Shown here one piece after another: positions 17,496-29,355 of a stretch of 64,000 nt of DNA. A model generated the notes under the pieces. The model was not told the DNA's origin and did no database searches. It worked only from the letters and a program-made list of their open reading frames with translations. This DNA is from Flavobacteria bacterium BAL38. GTDB taxonomy: Bacteria > Bacteroidota > Bacteroidia > Flavobacteriales > Flavobacteriaceae. The stretch's first letter is position 1; each line of letters begins with the position of its first letter. The stretch spans positions 1 through 64,000 of the forward strand of contig AAXX01000004.1 in the NCBI GenBank assembly GCA_000169355.1, in the 5' to 3' direction. A program made the translations under genes and the position numbers.

Positions 17496-20400
17496 TTGTT
17501 ACTTCTTTTGGGAGTTCTTTTGTCATTACCTTCAGTTCAAACGTATTTAGGTAAATATGCAACAGAAAGCATAAATAAATCATTTGGAACAAATATTACT
17601 ATTGGTACAGTTGCCGTAACTCCTTTTGGAAGTGTTAAATTAGGCGAAGTATTGGTTTTAGACCATCATAAAGACACTTTGTTTTATATAAAAAAACTAA
17701 ATACATCTATTCTTAGTTTCAAAAAAATTTATGATCCAGGACATCCGTATCTAAAAGATGTAATAATGCATGGTTTAGATGTTCGAATCATAAATTATAA
17801 AAATGAAAATTATACGAATTTAGATAAATTCATTGAAGCTTTTGATGATGGTTCTCCGTCTTCGGGTAAATTTAGAATGAAAGCAAATAAAATGACCGTA
17901 TTTACTAGTCGTTTTCAATATATAGATCATAATCTTTCTACTCCAAAAATGCTCGATTTTACTCAGCTTAACGGCGTAATTGAAGATTTTTTCATAAAAG
18001 GAGCAAATGTAACTACGTATATAAACAAATTATCATTTCAAGACCATAGAGGATTAAAGGTTGAAAATATTACATCTGATTTTACTTATACCAAAAAGAA
18101 TATTTTACTAAATGATTTAACTATGAAAACTGCCGAGTCTGAAATGATTGGTAGTGTAGAGTTAAAATACGATCGCAAAGATTTTTCAGATTTTAATAAT
18201 AAAGTAATTTTTGATGTTCAATTTGATAAAGCATCAATAGCTACTAACGATTTGAATTATTTTTACAATGAGTTTGGAAAGAACAATGTATTTTATGTTG
18301 ATACACATTTAGTAGGTACATTAAATAATTTTACTACACATAATTTAAAATTAGTTGATAAAAATCAATCCGAAATTATAGGATCAATTAATTTTAAAAA
18401 TCTTTTTGGAAAAGGAAATCAAACTTTTTACATGAAAGGTAATTTTGATAGACTAACTTCAAGTTATCAGCGTTTAGTAGCAATTTTACCTCAAATTCTT
18501 GGAAAAAATTTACCTTCTACTTTAGATAAGTTAGGAACCGTAAATATGGTTGGAGGAGTAGAATTGACTCAGAAATACATAAATGCCGATGTTTATTTAA
18601 TGTCTAAGTTGGGCGAGTTAGAAAGTAATCTTTCTATGCAAAATATAGATTTTATAGATAATGCATTGTATAAAGGAACTTTAGTATTAAATAATTTTGA
18701 TTTAGGAACTTTATTAGGAAAGCAAGATATTGGAAAAGCTACCGTAAACTTAGAAGTAGATGGAAGAGGATTTACGCAAAAATTACTAAACACAGCCATA
18801 AAAGGCGATATTCAAAAGTTTTACTATAATGGTTATAATTACCAAAATATAACGGTTGATGGTAGTATGAAAATGCCATATTATAAAGGCTATTTTAATA
18901 GTAATGATCCTAATTTAAAAATGGATTTTGATGGTATTATCGATTTAAGTTTGACTGCTAAAAAATATGATTTTAAAGCTCAAATTGATTATGCCGATTT
19001 GTATGTTTTGAATTTAGTGGATAATGATTCTGTTTCTATTTTTAAAGGAAATATTAGTTTTAAAGCAGATGGAAATTCTATTGATGATATAGCTGGAATA
19101 TTAAAAATTAATGATGTTTCGTATCAAAATAGTAAAAATGCTTACTTTTTTGAAGATTTTGAAGTAGTTTCTTCTTTTGATTCTGAAAGAGTTAGAACAA
19201 TTGATATTAATTCACCTGATATAATTACCGGACAAATTGTAGGAAAATATAAAGTTAACCAACTTCAAAAAATGGTAGAAAATGCTCTTGGAAGTTTGTA
19301 TGCTAATTATTCTCCAAATAAATTAGATAAAGGACAATTCTTAGATTTTGATTTAACTATTTATGATAAAATTGTAGAAGTGTTTGTGCCAGATGTAAAA
19401 ATTTCTGAAAATACTAAACTAGAAGGTAAAATTAATGGAGATGAAGGAAGATTTGTATTCGATTTTACATCACCAAATATAATAGCTTATGAAAATATCA
19501 TTGAAAATGTAAAAATAGATATCGATAACAAAAATCCTTTATATAACGCATACATTACCGTTGACTCTATTAAAAATAGCACCTATAAAATTGCCGATTT
19601 TAATCTTATAAATGTAACGTTAAATGATACTTTGTTTGTACGTTCAGAATTTAAAGGTGGTCCAAAGAGTCAAGATTCATATGATTTAAATTTATATCAT
19701 ACTATTAACGAGGAAAAACAATCTATTTTAGGTTTTAAAAAATCAGAAATTAAGTTCAAAGACTATTTGTGGTTTATTAATGAAGGAGAAAACAATGATA
19801 ATAAAATAGTTTTTGATAAGAATTTTAAAAATTTCAATTTTGAAAAATTAAGTTTATCTCATAACGATCAAAAAATTGATTTTTTTGGAACAATGAGAGA
19901 TTCAACTTATAAAGATTTTAAATTGTCATTTGATGATGTAGATCTAAATAAAGTAACCCCAACATTAGATAGTTTAGATTTTGGTGGAAAGATAAATGGA
20001 AATATAACATATAAACAAAGTAAAAATTTATATGAACCTATTTCTAATATAACAATTGATAGTCTTAAGATAAATAAATTTTTGTTAGGCGATTTAGATT
20101 TTAGAATAGAAGGAAATGAAAATTTTAACGAGTTTAAAGTCAATTCTAGCTTAAAACAAGATGGTGATGAACGCTTTTTTCTAGATGGAGATATTAACTT
20201 TGTTGGAGATCAATCGACTTTAGATTTAGTTGCAGGTTTTGAAAAATTTAATTTAGCGCCATTTGGTTCATTACTGGGCAATGTTTTGTCTGATGTAAGA
20301 GGAAATGCAACCGGAAGAACAACAATTGAAGGTTCGTTAACGGAACCCGAAATTGATGGTAGACTCTACCTTAATGACGCAGGTATGCGTGTTCCGTATT

Positions 20401-21929
20401 TAAATGTTGACTATGATTTTGAAAAAAATGCCATAGTAGATTTAACAGAACATCAATTTAGTTTAAGAAAAATAGAAGTTACCGATACCAAATACAAAAC
20501 TAAGGGTGTAATTGATGGAACTATAAAACATGATAAATTAGGCGATTGGGGACTAGATTTACATTTAATATCGGATAATATTTTAGCTTTAGATACAAAA
20601 GATTCAGATGATGCCTATTATTACGGAACTGCATTTATGAAGGGTAAAGCAAGTATTACAGGATCTATTGATGCATTAAATATTAAAGTAGCAGGAGAAT
20701 CTGAGAAAGGAACTTCCATTAAAATTCCGGTTAACGATGATGAAGATATTGGCGATAATTCGTTTATTAATTTTATGACAGTTGAAGAATTTCAAAAATC
20801 ATTAACTGAAAATAAGAGTAAAGAAAATCGTTACCAAGGGATAGAACTTGAATTTGATTTTGATATTGATACGGATGCCGAAATTGAAATTATTTTAAAT
20901 CGCGAAACAGGCCACGCTATGAAAGGTACTGGAGTAGGATCTATGTTTATGGAAATTAACACATTAGGTAAATTTCAAATGAACGGAGATTTTATTGTTC
21001 AAGAGGGTCAATATAATTTTAAATATGGTGGCATTATAGATAAAAAATTCAGTGTAGATAAAGGAGGAACTATACGTTGGGATGGAGATCCAATGAATGC
21101 TGTTTTAGATTTAAAAGCAACTTATAAAACAATGGCTAACCCAGCTGTTTTAGTAGAAAGTGCTTCTTTTAACAGAAAAGTAGATACTAATGTTACTATC
21201 TTATTAAATGGAAATTTAAGTAATCCACAACCCGATTTTAATATTGATTTCCCAACCGTAAGTTCGGTGTTAAAAAGTGAAATAGACTACAAATTACAAG
21301 ATAAAGATACACGACAAACTCAAGCTTTTGCATTAATGGCAACGGGTTCTTTTGTTACAGCAGAATCAACAGGAAACGCTGCATACGGTTCACTTATAGA
21401 GGGTGCTAGCTCTATTATTAATGGTCTTTTTGCAGACCAAGACAGTAACTTACAATTAGGTTTAGATTATTCACAAGGAAATAGATTAACCGATATTTCT
21501 GATAGAGTTGGTGTTACTATGAACACAAGAATTAATGATAGAATTACTATTAATGGTAAAGTTGGGGTTCCAGTTGGTGGTGTAACAGAAACCGTTATTG
21601 TTGGTAATTTAGAAGTTCTAATTCAAATTAATGAAGATGGTACATTAAATGCTCATGTATTTAATAGAGAAAACGATATCAACTACGTAGGAGAAGGAAT
21701 AGGATATACGCAAGGCTTAGGAATTACTTATAATGTTGAATTTGACACATTCAAAGAAATGATGCAAAAAATATTCAGAAGCAATAAGAAAGTAGATCCA
21801 TCAAAATCTCAAGATGATTTTCCAGATTCTGAATTTCCACCAGAATTTATCGAATTCATAAATCAGCGAAAAGCTAAATCTGCTGAAGCTTTAAAAGAGG
21901 AACCAATTAAAGTTCCAGAAATCGATTAA
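17496..21929 (+). CDS. tamB: TamB-like translocation/assembly module protein
   Basis: 1477 residues from the TTG at 17496. TamB proteins are anchored in the inner membrane, span the periplasm as a long beta-taco and carry lipids or assist outer-membrane protein assembly. An N-terminal hydrophobic helix (LLLLGVLLSLPSVQTYLGKYA) is followed by about 1100 residues of repeated beta-strand pattern and a C-terminal DUF490/TamB domain, with LILNRETGHAMKGTG-like and FQMNGDFIVQEGQYNFKYGGIIDKKF motifs and a long Asp/Asn-poor tail. The same frame is open back to 17460 with a basic, membrane-like sequence (KIVFRIIIG) but no ATG, GTG or TTG before a TAA at 17457. The annotated start therefore truncates the membrane anchor. 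A one-base change in the A6 run at 17458-17463 would join a longer N-terminus. Confidence 0.88.
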   Translation: MLLLLGVLLSLPSVQTYLGKYATESINKSFGTNITIGTVAVTPFGSVKLGEVLVLDHHKDTLFYIKKLNTSILSFKKIYDPGHPYLKDVIMHGLDVRIINYKNENYTNLDKFIEAFDDGSPSSGKFRMKANKMTVFTSRFQYIDHNLSTPKMLDFTQLNGVIEDFFIKGANVTTYINKLSFQDHRGLKVENITSDFTYTKKNILLNDLTMKTAESEMIGSVELKYDRKDFSDFNNKVIFDVQFDKASIATNDLNYFYNEFGKNNVFYVDTHLVGTLNNFTTHNLKLVDKNQSEIIGSINFKNLFGKGNQTFYMKGNFDRLTSSYQRLVAILPQILGKNLPSTLDKLGTVNMVGGVELTQKYINADVYLMSKLGELESNLSMQNIDFIDNALYKGTLVLNNFDLGTLLGKQDIGKATVNLEVDGRGFTQKLLNTAIKGDIQKFYYNGYNYQNITVDGSMKMPYYKGYFNSNDPNLKMDFDGIIDLSLTAKKYDFKAQIDYADLYVLNLVDNDSVSIFKGNISFKADGNSIDDIAGILKINDVSYQNSKNAYFFEDFEVVSSFDSERVRTIDINSPDIITGQIVGKYKVNQLQKMVENALGSLYANYSPNKLDKGQFLDFDLTIYDKIVEVFVPDVKISENTKLEGKINGDEGRFVFDFTSPNIIAYENIIENVKIDIDNKNPLYNAYITVDSIKNSTYKIADFNLINVTLNDTLFVRSEFKGGPKSQDSYDLNLYHTINEEKQSILGFKKSEIKFKDYLWFINEGENNDNKIVFDKNFKNFNFEKLSLSHNDQKIDFFGTMRDSTYKDFKLSFDDVDLNKVTPTLDSLDFGGKINGNITYKQSKNLYEPISNITIDSLKINKFLLGDLDFRIEGNENFNEFKVNSSLKQDGDERFFLDGDINFVGDQSTLDLVAGFEKFNLAPFGSLLGNVLSDVRGNATGRTTIEGSLTEPEIDGRLYLNDAGMRVPYLNVDYDFEKNAIVDLTEHQFSLRKIEVTDTKYKTKGVIDGTIKHDKLGDWGLDLHLISDNILALDTKDSDDAYYYGTAFMKGKASITGSIDALNIKVAGESEKGTSIKIPVNDDEDIGDNSFINFMTVEEFQKSLTENKSKENRYQGIELEFDFDIDTDAEIEIILNRETGHAMKGTGVGSMFMEINTLGKFQMNGDFIVQEGQYNFKYGGIIDKKFSVDKGGTIRWDGDPMNAVLDLKATYKTMANPAVLVESASFNRKVDTNVTILLNGNLSNPQPDFNIDFPTVSSVLKSEIDYKLQDKDTRQTQAFALMATGSFVTAESTGNAAYGSLIEGASSIINGLFADQDSNLQLGLDYSQGNRLTDISDRVGVTMNTRINDRITINGKVGVPVGGVTETVIVGNLEVLIQINEDGTLNAHVFNRENDINYVGEGIGYTQGLGITYNVEFDTFKEMMQKIFRSNKKVDPSKSQDDFPDSEFPPEFIEFINQRKAKSAEALKEEPIKVPEID

Positions 21930-22064
21930 TTCGTATTTTTTTAGTACAAAAATCAAAAAGTTATTAACGAAAACGTTTGAATTTGCTGCTATTATTAAAT
22001 AGTTAGCAAAAAATACTCTTTTTTAATATTTCGTTTTATAACTTTACATAAACAAACAAAAATT

Positions 22065-24084
<2,020 letters not shown>

Positions 24085-24098
24085 TTTATATATTTTCA

Positions 24099-24128
24099 AA
24101 ATCCCGTAATTTATTTACGGGATTTTTG
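24099..24128 (+). terminator. Intrinsic terminator after gapA
   Basis: Arms ATCCCGTAA (24101-24109) and TTACGGGAT (24115-24123) with a 5-nt loop, followed by TTTT, end the pfkA-gapA unit. Confidence 0.88.
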
Positions 24129-24198
24129 TAATTTAACACTAACATAAAAGCTATTAGGATTTTTTAAATTCTAATTTACTTTAACTCACAAGTTTATT

Positions 24199-25050
24199 AT
24201 GAAATTATTAGTTGACAGTGGATCTACAAAAGCTGATTGGATAGCAATTGATGATAATGGTAAAGTATTATTCACAACTCAAACATTAGGTCTAAATCCA
24301 GAGGTGTTAGACAAAGATCAAATTATTCATCGTCTTGAAGAAAAATTTGATATCTCGCACAACAAATTAAAAGCAACTCATTTGTTTTTTTATGGAGCAG
24401 GTTGCGGCACTGATAGAATGAAAAATTATTTAAATGATATTTTTCAAGACTATTTTTTAAATGCTAAAATTACGGTTCACGAAGATACTTTTGCTGCCTT
24501 TTATGCAACAACTCCTAAAGACGAAGAAGCCATTGTATGTATTTTAGGTACAGGTTCTAATTGCAGTTATTTTGATGGTAAAACCTTGCATCAAAAAGTA
24601 CAATCGTTAGGATATATTGCAATGGATGATGGTTCTGGAAATCGTTTTGGCAGACATTTAATACGAGGTTACTATTTTAATACAATGCCAGCAGATTTAG
24701 CTAAAGAATTTCAAGAAGAATACAATTTAGATGCCGATTATATTAAGCATAATTTATATAAAGAGTCAAATCCTAATGCTTATTTAGCAACATTTGCTAA
24801 GTTTATTATTAAGCATAAAGATCATCCGTATTGTAAAAAAATCATTAAAAAAGAATTAAAAAAGTTTACAAAAAATTACATCATGCAATATGAAAATGCA
24901 AAAGATGTTCCAGTACATTTTATTGGTTCTATTGCTTTTTATTTGATTGATGAATTAACAGCAATTCTAAACAAGTATGATATGAAAATAGGAAATGTAC
25001 TTAGAAGACCTATTGATGGCTTAATCGCATATCATATATTAAATAAGTAA
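24199..25050 (+). CDS. BadF/BadG-type sugar kinase, N-acetylglucosamine kinase-like
   Basis: 283 residues with the ASKHA kinase fold. Phosphate-1 motif LVDSGSTKADW at the N-terminus, a central FYGAGCGTDRMK, phosphate-2 motif ILGTGSNCSYFDG, and DDGSGNRFGRHLIRGYYF, which is characteristic of the bacteroidotal BadF/BadG/BcrA/BcrD ATPase branch annotated as N-acetylglucosamine kinase. VHFIGSIAFYL forms the adenosine motif. It would phosphorylate an amino sugar in the cytoplasm; substrate specificity is inferred, not shown. It lies between two terminators after gapA and before mgsA, so it is probably its own transcription unit. The setting fits carbon and cell-wall sugar metabolism. Confidence 0.85.
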   Translation: MKLLVDSGSTKADWIAIDDNGKVLFTTQTLGLNPEVLDKDQIIHRLEEKFDISHNKLKATHLFFYGAGCGTDRMKNYLNDIFQDYFLNAKITVHEDTFAAFYATTPKDEEAIVCILGTGSNCSYFDGKTLHQKVQSLGYIAMDDGSGNRFGRHLIRGYYFNTMPADLAKEFQEEYNLDADYIKHNLYKESNPNAYLATFAKFIIKHKDHPYCKKIIKKELKKFTKNYIMQYENAKDVPVHFIGSIAFYLIDELTAILNKYDMKIGNVLRRPIDGLIAYHILNK

Positions 25051-25067
25051 TTTCTTAAAATTTATTC

Positions 25068-25107
25068 AATCCCAAATCTTTGTTCAATTGATTTGGGATT
25101 TTTTTTT
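25068..25107 (+). terminator. Intrinsic terminator between sugar kinase and mgsA
   Basis: Arms CCCAAATC (25071-25078) and GATTTGGG (25090-25097) with an 11-nt loop are followed by a run of T. It overlaps the upstream part of the open frame that contains mgsA, which supports the internal mgsA start at 25133. Confidence 0.82.
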
Positions 25108-25132
25108 ATATTTAGGATTGAAAAATATTACT

Positions 25133-25504
25133 ATGGAAATCGCAATTATTGCACACGACGGAAAAAAAGCAGATATGGTTCAGTTTTTAAACAAAAACAA
25201 AGCTATTTTATCAAAAGAAAATATCAAAATTATTGCAACAGGTACAACCGGTGGAAAAGCTGAAGCTGCTGGTTTTAAAGTTAAAAAAATGCTGTCTGGA
25301 CCTTTAGGAGGTGATGCTCAAATTGCAGCTAGAGTTGCTGAAGGTAAAACTAAAATGGTACTTTTTTTTAAAGATCCAAATTCAAGTCACGCACATGAAG
25401 TAGATATTAATATGTTAATACGTATTTGTGATGTCCACAATGTACCGTTAGCTACTAATGAAGCTACGGCTCAGTTGTTATTGTTAGGATTAGACGAGAT
25501 TTAA
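25133..25504 (+). CDS. mgsA: Methylglyoxal synthase
   Basis: 123 residues from the ATG at 25133; the frame opens 15 codons earlier, but that part falls inside a terminator and is unlike the family. MgsA converts dihydroxyacetone phosphate to methylglyoxal and phosphate, a bypass used when glycolytic phosphates pile up. IAHDGKK (His8-Asp9), TGTTGGKAE and SGPLGGDAQIAARVAEG carry the phosphate-binding residues and the catalytic Asp61. FFKDPNSSHAHEVDI carries the conserved His pair. It is a standalone gene close to pfkA and gapA, whose flux it would relieve. Confidence 0.95.
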   Translation: MEIAIIAHDGKKADMVQFLNKNKAILSKENIKIIATGTTGGKAEAAGFKVKKMLSGPLGGDAQIAARVAEGKTKMVLFFKDPNSSHAHEVDINMLIRICDVHNVPLATNEATAQLLLLGLDEI

Positions 25505-25511
25505 TTTGAAA

Positions 25512-26120
25512 TTATTTTCTTTTTCGTAATAATCCAATCATTTGTCCAACACCAATTCCAATATAAGTTCGGTCTTTGTTTATTTGGAATAGAGGAGAAA
25601 GGGTTAACCCATAAAATCTTGAAAAGGGAAATTCTATTTTGGGATTTAGTATCAAACTAAAAGTACTATATCTATTATAATTCCAAGTGTAATTTTCAGC
25701 TAAAAATCCATTATTAATTCTTATCCAATTTTCTGGTTCTTTTATAATTGTATAACCTACTCCTAAAGAAATATTTGCTCTAATAGTTCCACTAGGGTTA
25801 AGTTTATATATTTTCCCAACTCCAATTTGATAATTCTCTAATTGATCATAAGGATTTGCCGCACCAAAAAGTAAAACACCTGTTAAACCAGAAGAATAAT
25901 CTTCGGGTTGTGATTTAGGTTTTCGTATATTTCCTGTGTATCCAATTTTAAAACTATAATTTTCTTTGTAGATATAGTTTAAATTAATATCAACCCCAAT
26001 ATAATTACCTAAATTTAGTTCACCAGAAGTATATAAGGCGTTGTTTTCTTTAAATTGAGCATTTACAAACGTTACGCTTATTATAAACAGTAATATTATT
26101 ATTTTATCTATCGATTTCAT
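25512..26120 (-). CDS. Predicted outer-membrane beta-barrel protein
   Basis: 202 residues. A signal peptide (MKSIDKIIILLFIISVTFVNAQ) is followed by alternating polar/hydrophobic strands rich in Tyr, Asn and Gly (SGELNLGNYIGVDINLNYIYKENYSFKIGYTG, LGVGYTIIKEPENW, PLFQINKDRTYIGIGVGQ). This is the pattern of a small eight-stranded outer-membrane barrel. No named family was recognised. It converges on mgsA with only 7 bp between the stops. A small gap separates it from ridA on the same strand. Confidence 0.7.
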   Translation of the reverse strand: MKSIDKIIILLFIISVTFVNAQFKENNALYTSGELNLGNYIGVDINLNYIYKENYSFKIGYTGNIRKPKSQPEDYSSGLTGVLLFGAANPYDQLENYQIGVGKIYKLNPSGTIRANISLGVGYTIIKEPENWIRINNGFLAENYTWNYNRYSTFSLILNPKIEFPFSRFYGLTLSPLFQINKDRTYIGIGVGQMIGLLRKRK

Positions 26121-26191
26121 TTAAGCTAAATTATAAAAAAAATCCTCACAAGTATAAATTGGAGGATTGTAATTGTATTAAGAAACCGTTA

Positions 26192-26572
26192 TTATTTTAC
26201 AGCTATCATTGAAATTTCGATATTAACATTTTTTGGTAAACAGGCTACTTGCACCGTTTCTCTTGCAGGAGCAGTTGCCTCGTTAAAGTAACTTCCGTAA
26301 ACAGCATTTATACGAGCAAAATCGCCCATATTCATAATAAAAATGGAAGTTTTTATTACGTTTTCAAATGTCATATCGGCAGCTTCTAAAACCGCTTTTA
26401 AATTTTCCATAACTTGTTTAGTTTCGGTTTCAATATCATCTAAAACCAATTCCATTGTTGCAGGATCTGAAGCAATTTGTCCTGATGAATATAAAGTGTT
26501 TCCAACTAAAACCGCTTGGTTGTATGGACCAATAGGAGCAGGAGCTTTTTCTGTAAAAATAATTTTTTTCAT
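26192..26572 (-). CDS. ridA: RidA family reactive enamine/imine deaminase
   Basis: 126 residues, the normal length. RidA hydrolyses reactive 2-aminoacrylate and other enamines released by PLP enzymes such as threonine dehydratase, protecting other enzymes. Motifs: APAPIGPYNQAV at the N-terminus, SSGQIA, TKQVMENLKAVLEAA, and the active-site arginine Arg104 in PARETVQVACLPKNVNIEI. It starts 15 bp downstream of the lptD stop on the same strand, so the two may be cotranscribed although their functions differ. Confidence 0.94.
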   Translation of the reverse strand: MKKIIFTEKAPAPIGPYNQAVLVGNTLYSSGQIASDPATMELVLDDIETETKQVMENLKAVLEAADMTFENVIKTSIFIMNMGDFARINAVYGSYFNEATAPARETVQVACLPKNVNIEISMIAVK

Positions 26573-26587
26573 AATAGGTTACGTTTG

Positions 26588-29284
26588 TTATTGTCTAAAA
26601 ACACGATCTGGTAATTGTCGTTTGTCGTATTTAATATCGCTTAAAATAGAAGAAGAAATACCAATAAAGAATCCCCAATAGGTGTTTTGACCAAACGGAA
26701 CCCAGTTAAAACTCATTCTCCAACTTTCTAAATCTCGTTCAAATCGTAATTGAGTAAATGTAACTCCTTTTTGAACAAAATCATATCCAGATGAAAAACC
26801 TACTTTCCATCTTGGTGCTAATTCAATATTTCCAGAAGCCATTAAAGAATGGGAAGCAATTTCATCTTGCCTATTTGTATTATTGTAATTCATAGAATAG
26901 GCTATTCTTAAATCCCAAGGTAATTTTGTTCGATACCAGTCAGAATTGGGTTCTTTTTTCTTGCCATCTTCATCATTTCCAAATAAACTTTGTCGGTTAT
27001 CACTTAAATCGGCACCTACACCAAATAAATCATCTCCACGACCGCCGTTTTGAACATTTTGTTCAGATGATTTGCTTTTATCGTCGCCTTTTGAACTTGA
27101 AAAACTATAATTTAATGTAATATTTGCTCGTGGTAATCTCAATAAACTTCCGCCATTATCTATATTAAATTTCTCTATTCTCTTTCCTGAATTATCAATA
27201 GCATAAGGGTCAAGAATTGCAGCGAAATTAATATTCATTTTTTGCTTCAATAATTGTGTCCCACCGCTAACAGAAATTTCTTTTAATTTTAACGAATCGG
27301 CATTAAAATCATAACGAGTGGCAAAGTTTAAATTATTTAATAACATTACTTTTTTAGTTTCGCCTTTCTTACTCTCTTTGTCTTTTACTTTGGCTTCAAA
27401 AGTATTACTAACCGAAATATTCATAGCATTTGAAATACTATTTGAAGGCGCTCCAAAAAGACCATTATCAAATTTTGTATAGTTTGAAAAATTTATTCCG
27501 GTTGCGTCTAAAGCATATCGTTCAAAGTACTGATCAAAACTAGGAGTATATCCGTAAGAAATATTAGGTCGAAGAACATGACGAATAGCTTCAATTTTTT
27601 TGTCTTCTCCAAAATTAAATGTTCCGTATATTGTTGTTCCAATACCTACATTAAAATTGTAGGTTCTAAATGATTCAAACCCATTTTTATCAATTGTAAC
27701 TACTTTGTTTTCTATAGTGCTAAAAGATTTTTCAATTGTATTTAATGCCCAAACTTCATTGTAATTTGCACTAGCAGTTACACTAAAATATTTTAAAATT
27801 TTAAAGTTGGTACTAATTGGAATAGAATGTTGAAATCCGGTTCTCGCATCTCTAAACATTTGAGGTTTAAAAAACAAGGAATCTGTAGTACGAATTCTGT
27901 TTTCTCCTCTAATATTATATTGTAAACTTATGTTTTTAATAATCCCTTTTTTTATTCCATCACCAGGAGCAAATGGAAAAATTCGATCTACACTTGCTTG
28001 AAATGTAGGAAGTGTCATATCAATTTGTTGGGTATTTGTATTTTGTGAGTGAGTTGCAGATATCGACATGTTTACCTGTGGAACACTTTTAAAAGTCTTT
28101 GAATATGCAACAGAAGAACTTAAGTTATTGTTTACAGTTGATCCAATATTATTTAAATTAACAGACTGTCTATAATATTGACTACTTCCTAAATTTACAG
28201 AAGCAGAAAATCTTGAATCTGGAGATGCCTTTGAATCTTGGTTATGCGACCACTGAATGTTATATTGTCTTGATTTTAAATAATCAGGAAAACCTTTTTC
28301 GCTTTGTATATTATTCTCAAATCTAAAATTAGCACGGCCATTAAATTTATAGCGTTTTGCATAACTTGTTTCGGCTCGTAAACCATAACTACCATTGGTG
28401 TAATAATCTCCTAAAACGGCTAAATCATAATAATCGCTCAATGCAAAATAATAACCTCCATTTTGTAAAAAGTAACCTTGTTGATTATTTTGACCTGGAG
28501 TTGGCATAATAAATCCGGATGTACTTTTTTCAGACATTGGAAAATATCCAAAAGGCAACCAAATAGGAGTAGGTACATCAGCAATATACATTTGAGTAGA
28601 ATTGATAACTACTTTTTTCTGAGGTACAAATTTTACTCTTTTTACTAAAAAATAATATTCAGGATCTTCAATATTTTTAGATGTGGTAAGTCGAGCATTT
28701 TTCATAAAATAAACCGAATCATTTTCTTTTTTAGAAATTTCGGCTTTTATAAAAAGTTCCCCTTGATTTGTTCTTGAATTCCAAACCTTGGCTCTTTTAG
28801 ATTTGGTATGAAAAATTATAGAATCGGGTTCTACCACATTTTCACCTTGTTTAAAAACAGGTCGTTGTGTATAGTTTCCGGCAGAATCTTTTAATCTTCC
28901 GGCATAGACTAAGTTTTTTTCATAATCTAAAACAATTCTACCAGCTTTTAATTCAAAATCAGTATAATATATTTCAGCTTCGTCATGAAGCGTAACTGTT
29001 TTTTTCTTTTGATCTAGTTTTTCATATTCTTTTGCCTTCATTTTTACTATCCCTTCTAAAAAAGGTTTAGACTTTTTAACAGTATCTACCACAGTAGAAT
29101 CTTTTGTTTTTTCTAAAACTGGTTTTGGTAAAGTAACAGTATTAAGAATTGGGGTTTCTTGAGAAAAAACAGATGTGGTTCCTAATGTTAGTAAAATTAC
29201 TGAAAAAACGATATGAAATAACTTTGTATGCAATGCTTTTAATAGTATTTTTGTAAAAATTTGGCTCACTTTTTGAAGTGTCAA
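26588..29284 (-). CDS. lptD: LptD-like LPS assembly outer-membrane protein
   Basis: 898 residues. LptD inserts lipopolysaccharide into the outer leaflet. A hydrophobic signal region (about 22-41, ending SVFSQ) is followed by an OstA/LptA-like beta-jellyroll (about 60-240, with TLHDEAEIYYTDFELKAGRIVLDYEKNLVYAGRLKDSAG in pieces). A large barrel (about 250-890) then begins with PTPIWLPFGYFPMSEKSTSGFIMPTPGQN, the conserved barrel entry of this family. The called start is a TTG at 29284-29282 that lies inside a TAAGTTTG -7-like sequence, so translation may begin later, for example at the GTG five codons in (29269). It is divergent from the amidase genes. Confidence 0.88.
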   Translation of the reverse strand: MTLQKVSQIFTKILLKALHTKLFHIVFSVILLTLGTTSVFSQETPILNTVTLPKPVLEKTKDSTVVDTVKKSKPFLEGIVKMKAKEYEKLDQKKKTVTLHDEAEIYYTDFELKAGRIVLDYEKNLVYAGRLKDSAGNYTQRPVFKQGENVVEPDSIIFHTKSKRAKVWNSRTNQGELFIKAEISKKENDSVYFMKNARLTTSKNIEDPEYYFLVKRVKFVPQKKVVINSTQMYIADVPTPIWLPFGYFPMSEKSTSGFIMPTPGQNNQQGYFLQNGGYYFALSDYYDLAVLGDYYTNGSYGLRAETSYAKRYKFNGRANFRFENNIQSEKGFPDYLKSRQYNIQWSHNQDSKASPDSRFSASVNLGSSQYYRQSVNLNNIGSTVNNNLSSSVAYSKTFKSVPQVNMSISATHSQNTNTQQIDMTLPTFQASVDRIFPFAPGDGIKKGIIKNISLQYNIRGENRIRTTDSLFFKPQMFRDARTGFQHSIPISTNFKILKYFSVTASANYNEVWALNTIEKSFSTIENKVVTIDKNGFESFRTYNFNVGIGTTIYGTFNFGEDKKIEAIRHVLRPNISYGYTPSFDQYFERYALDATGINFSNYTKFDNGLFGAPSNSISNAMNISVSNTFEAKVKDKESKKGETKKVMLLNNLNFATRYDFNADSLKLKEISVSGGTQLLKQKMNINFAAILDPYAIDNSGKRIEKFNIDNGGSLLRLPRANITLNYSFSSSKGDDKSKSSEQNVQNGGRGDDLFGVGADLSDNRQSLFGNDEDGKKKEPNSDWYRTKLPWDLRIAYSMNYNNTNRQDEIASHSLMASGNIELAPRWKVGFSSGYDFVQKGVTFTQLRFERDLESWRMSFNWVPFGQNTYWGFFIGISSSILSDIKYDKRQLPDRVFRQ

Positions 29285-29355
29285 ACTTACATATATTTTT
29301 TTGCAAAAATAATGTTTTAATAAAATTATAACTTATAAAAAGACTGATATTATCT

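Noticed and set aside
21971-21978. AAACGTTT palindrome before pfkA as a LacI-type operator
   Set aside because: Only 8 bp with weak flanking symmetry; no regulator gene is nearby to support it.
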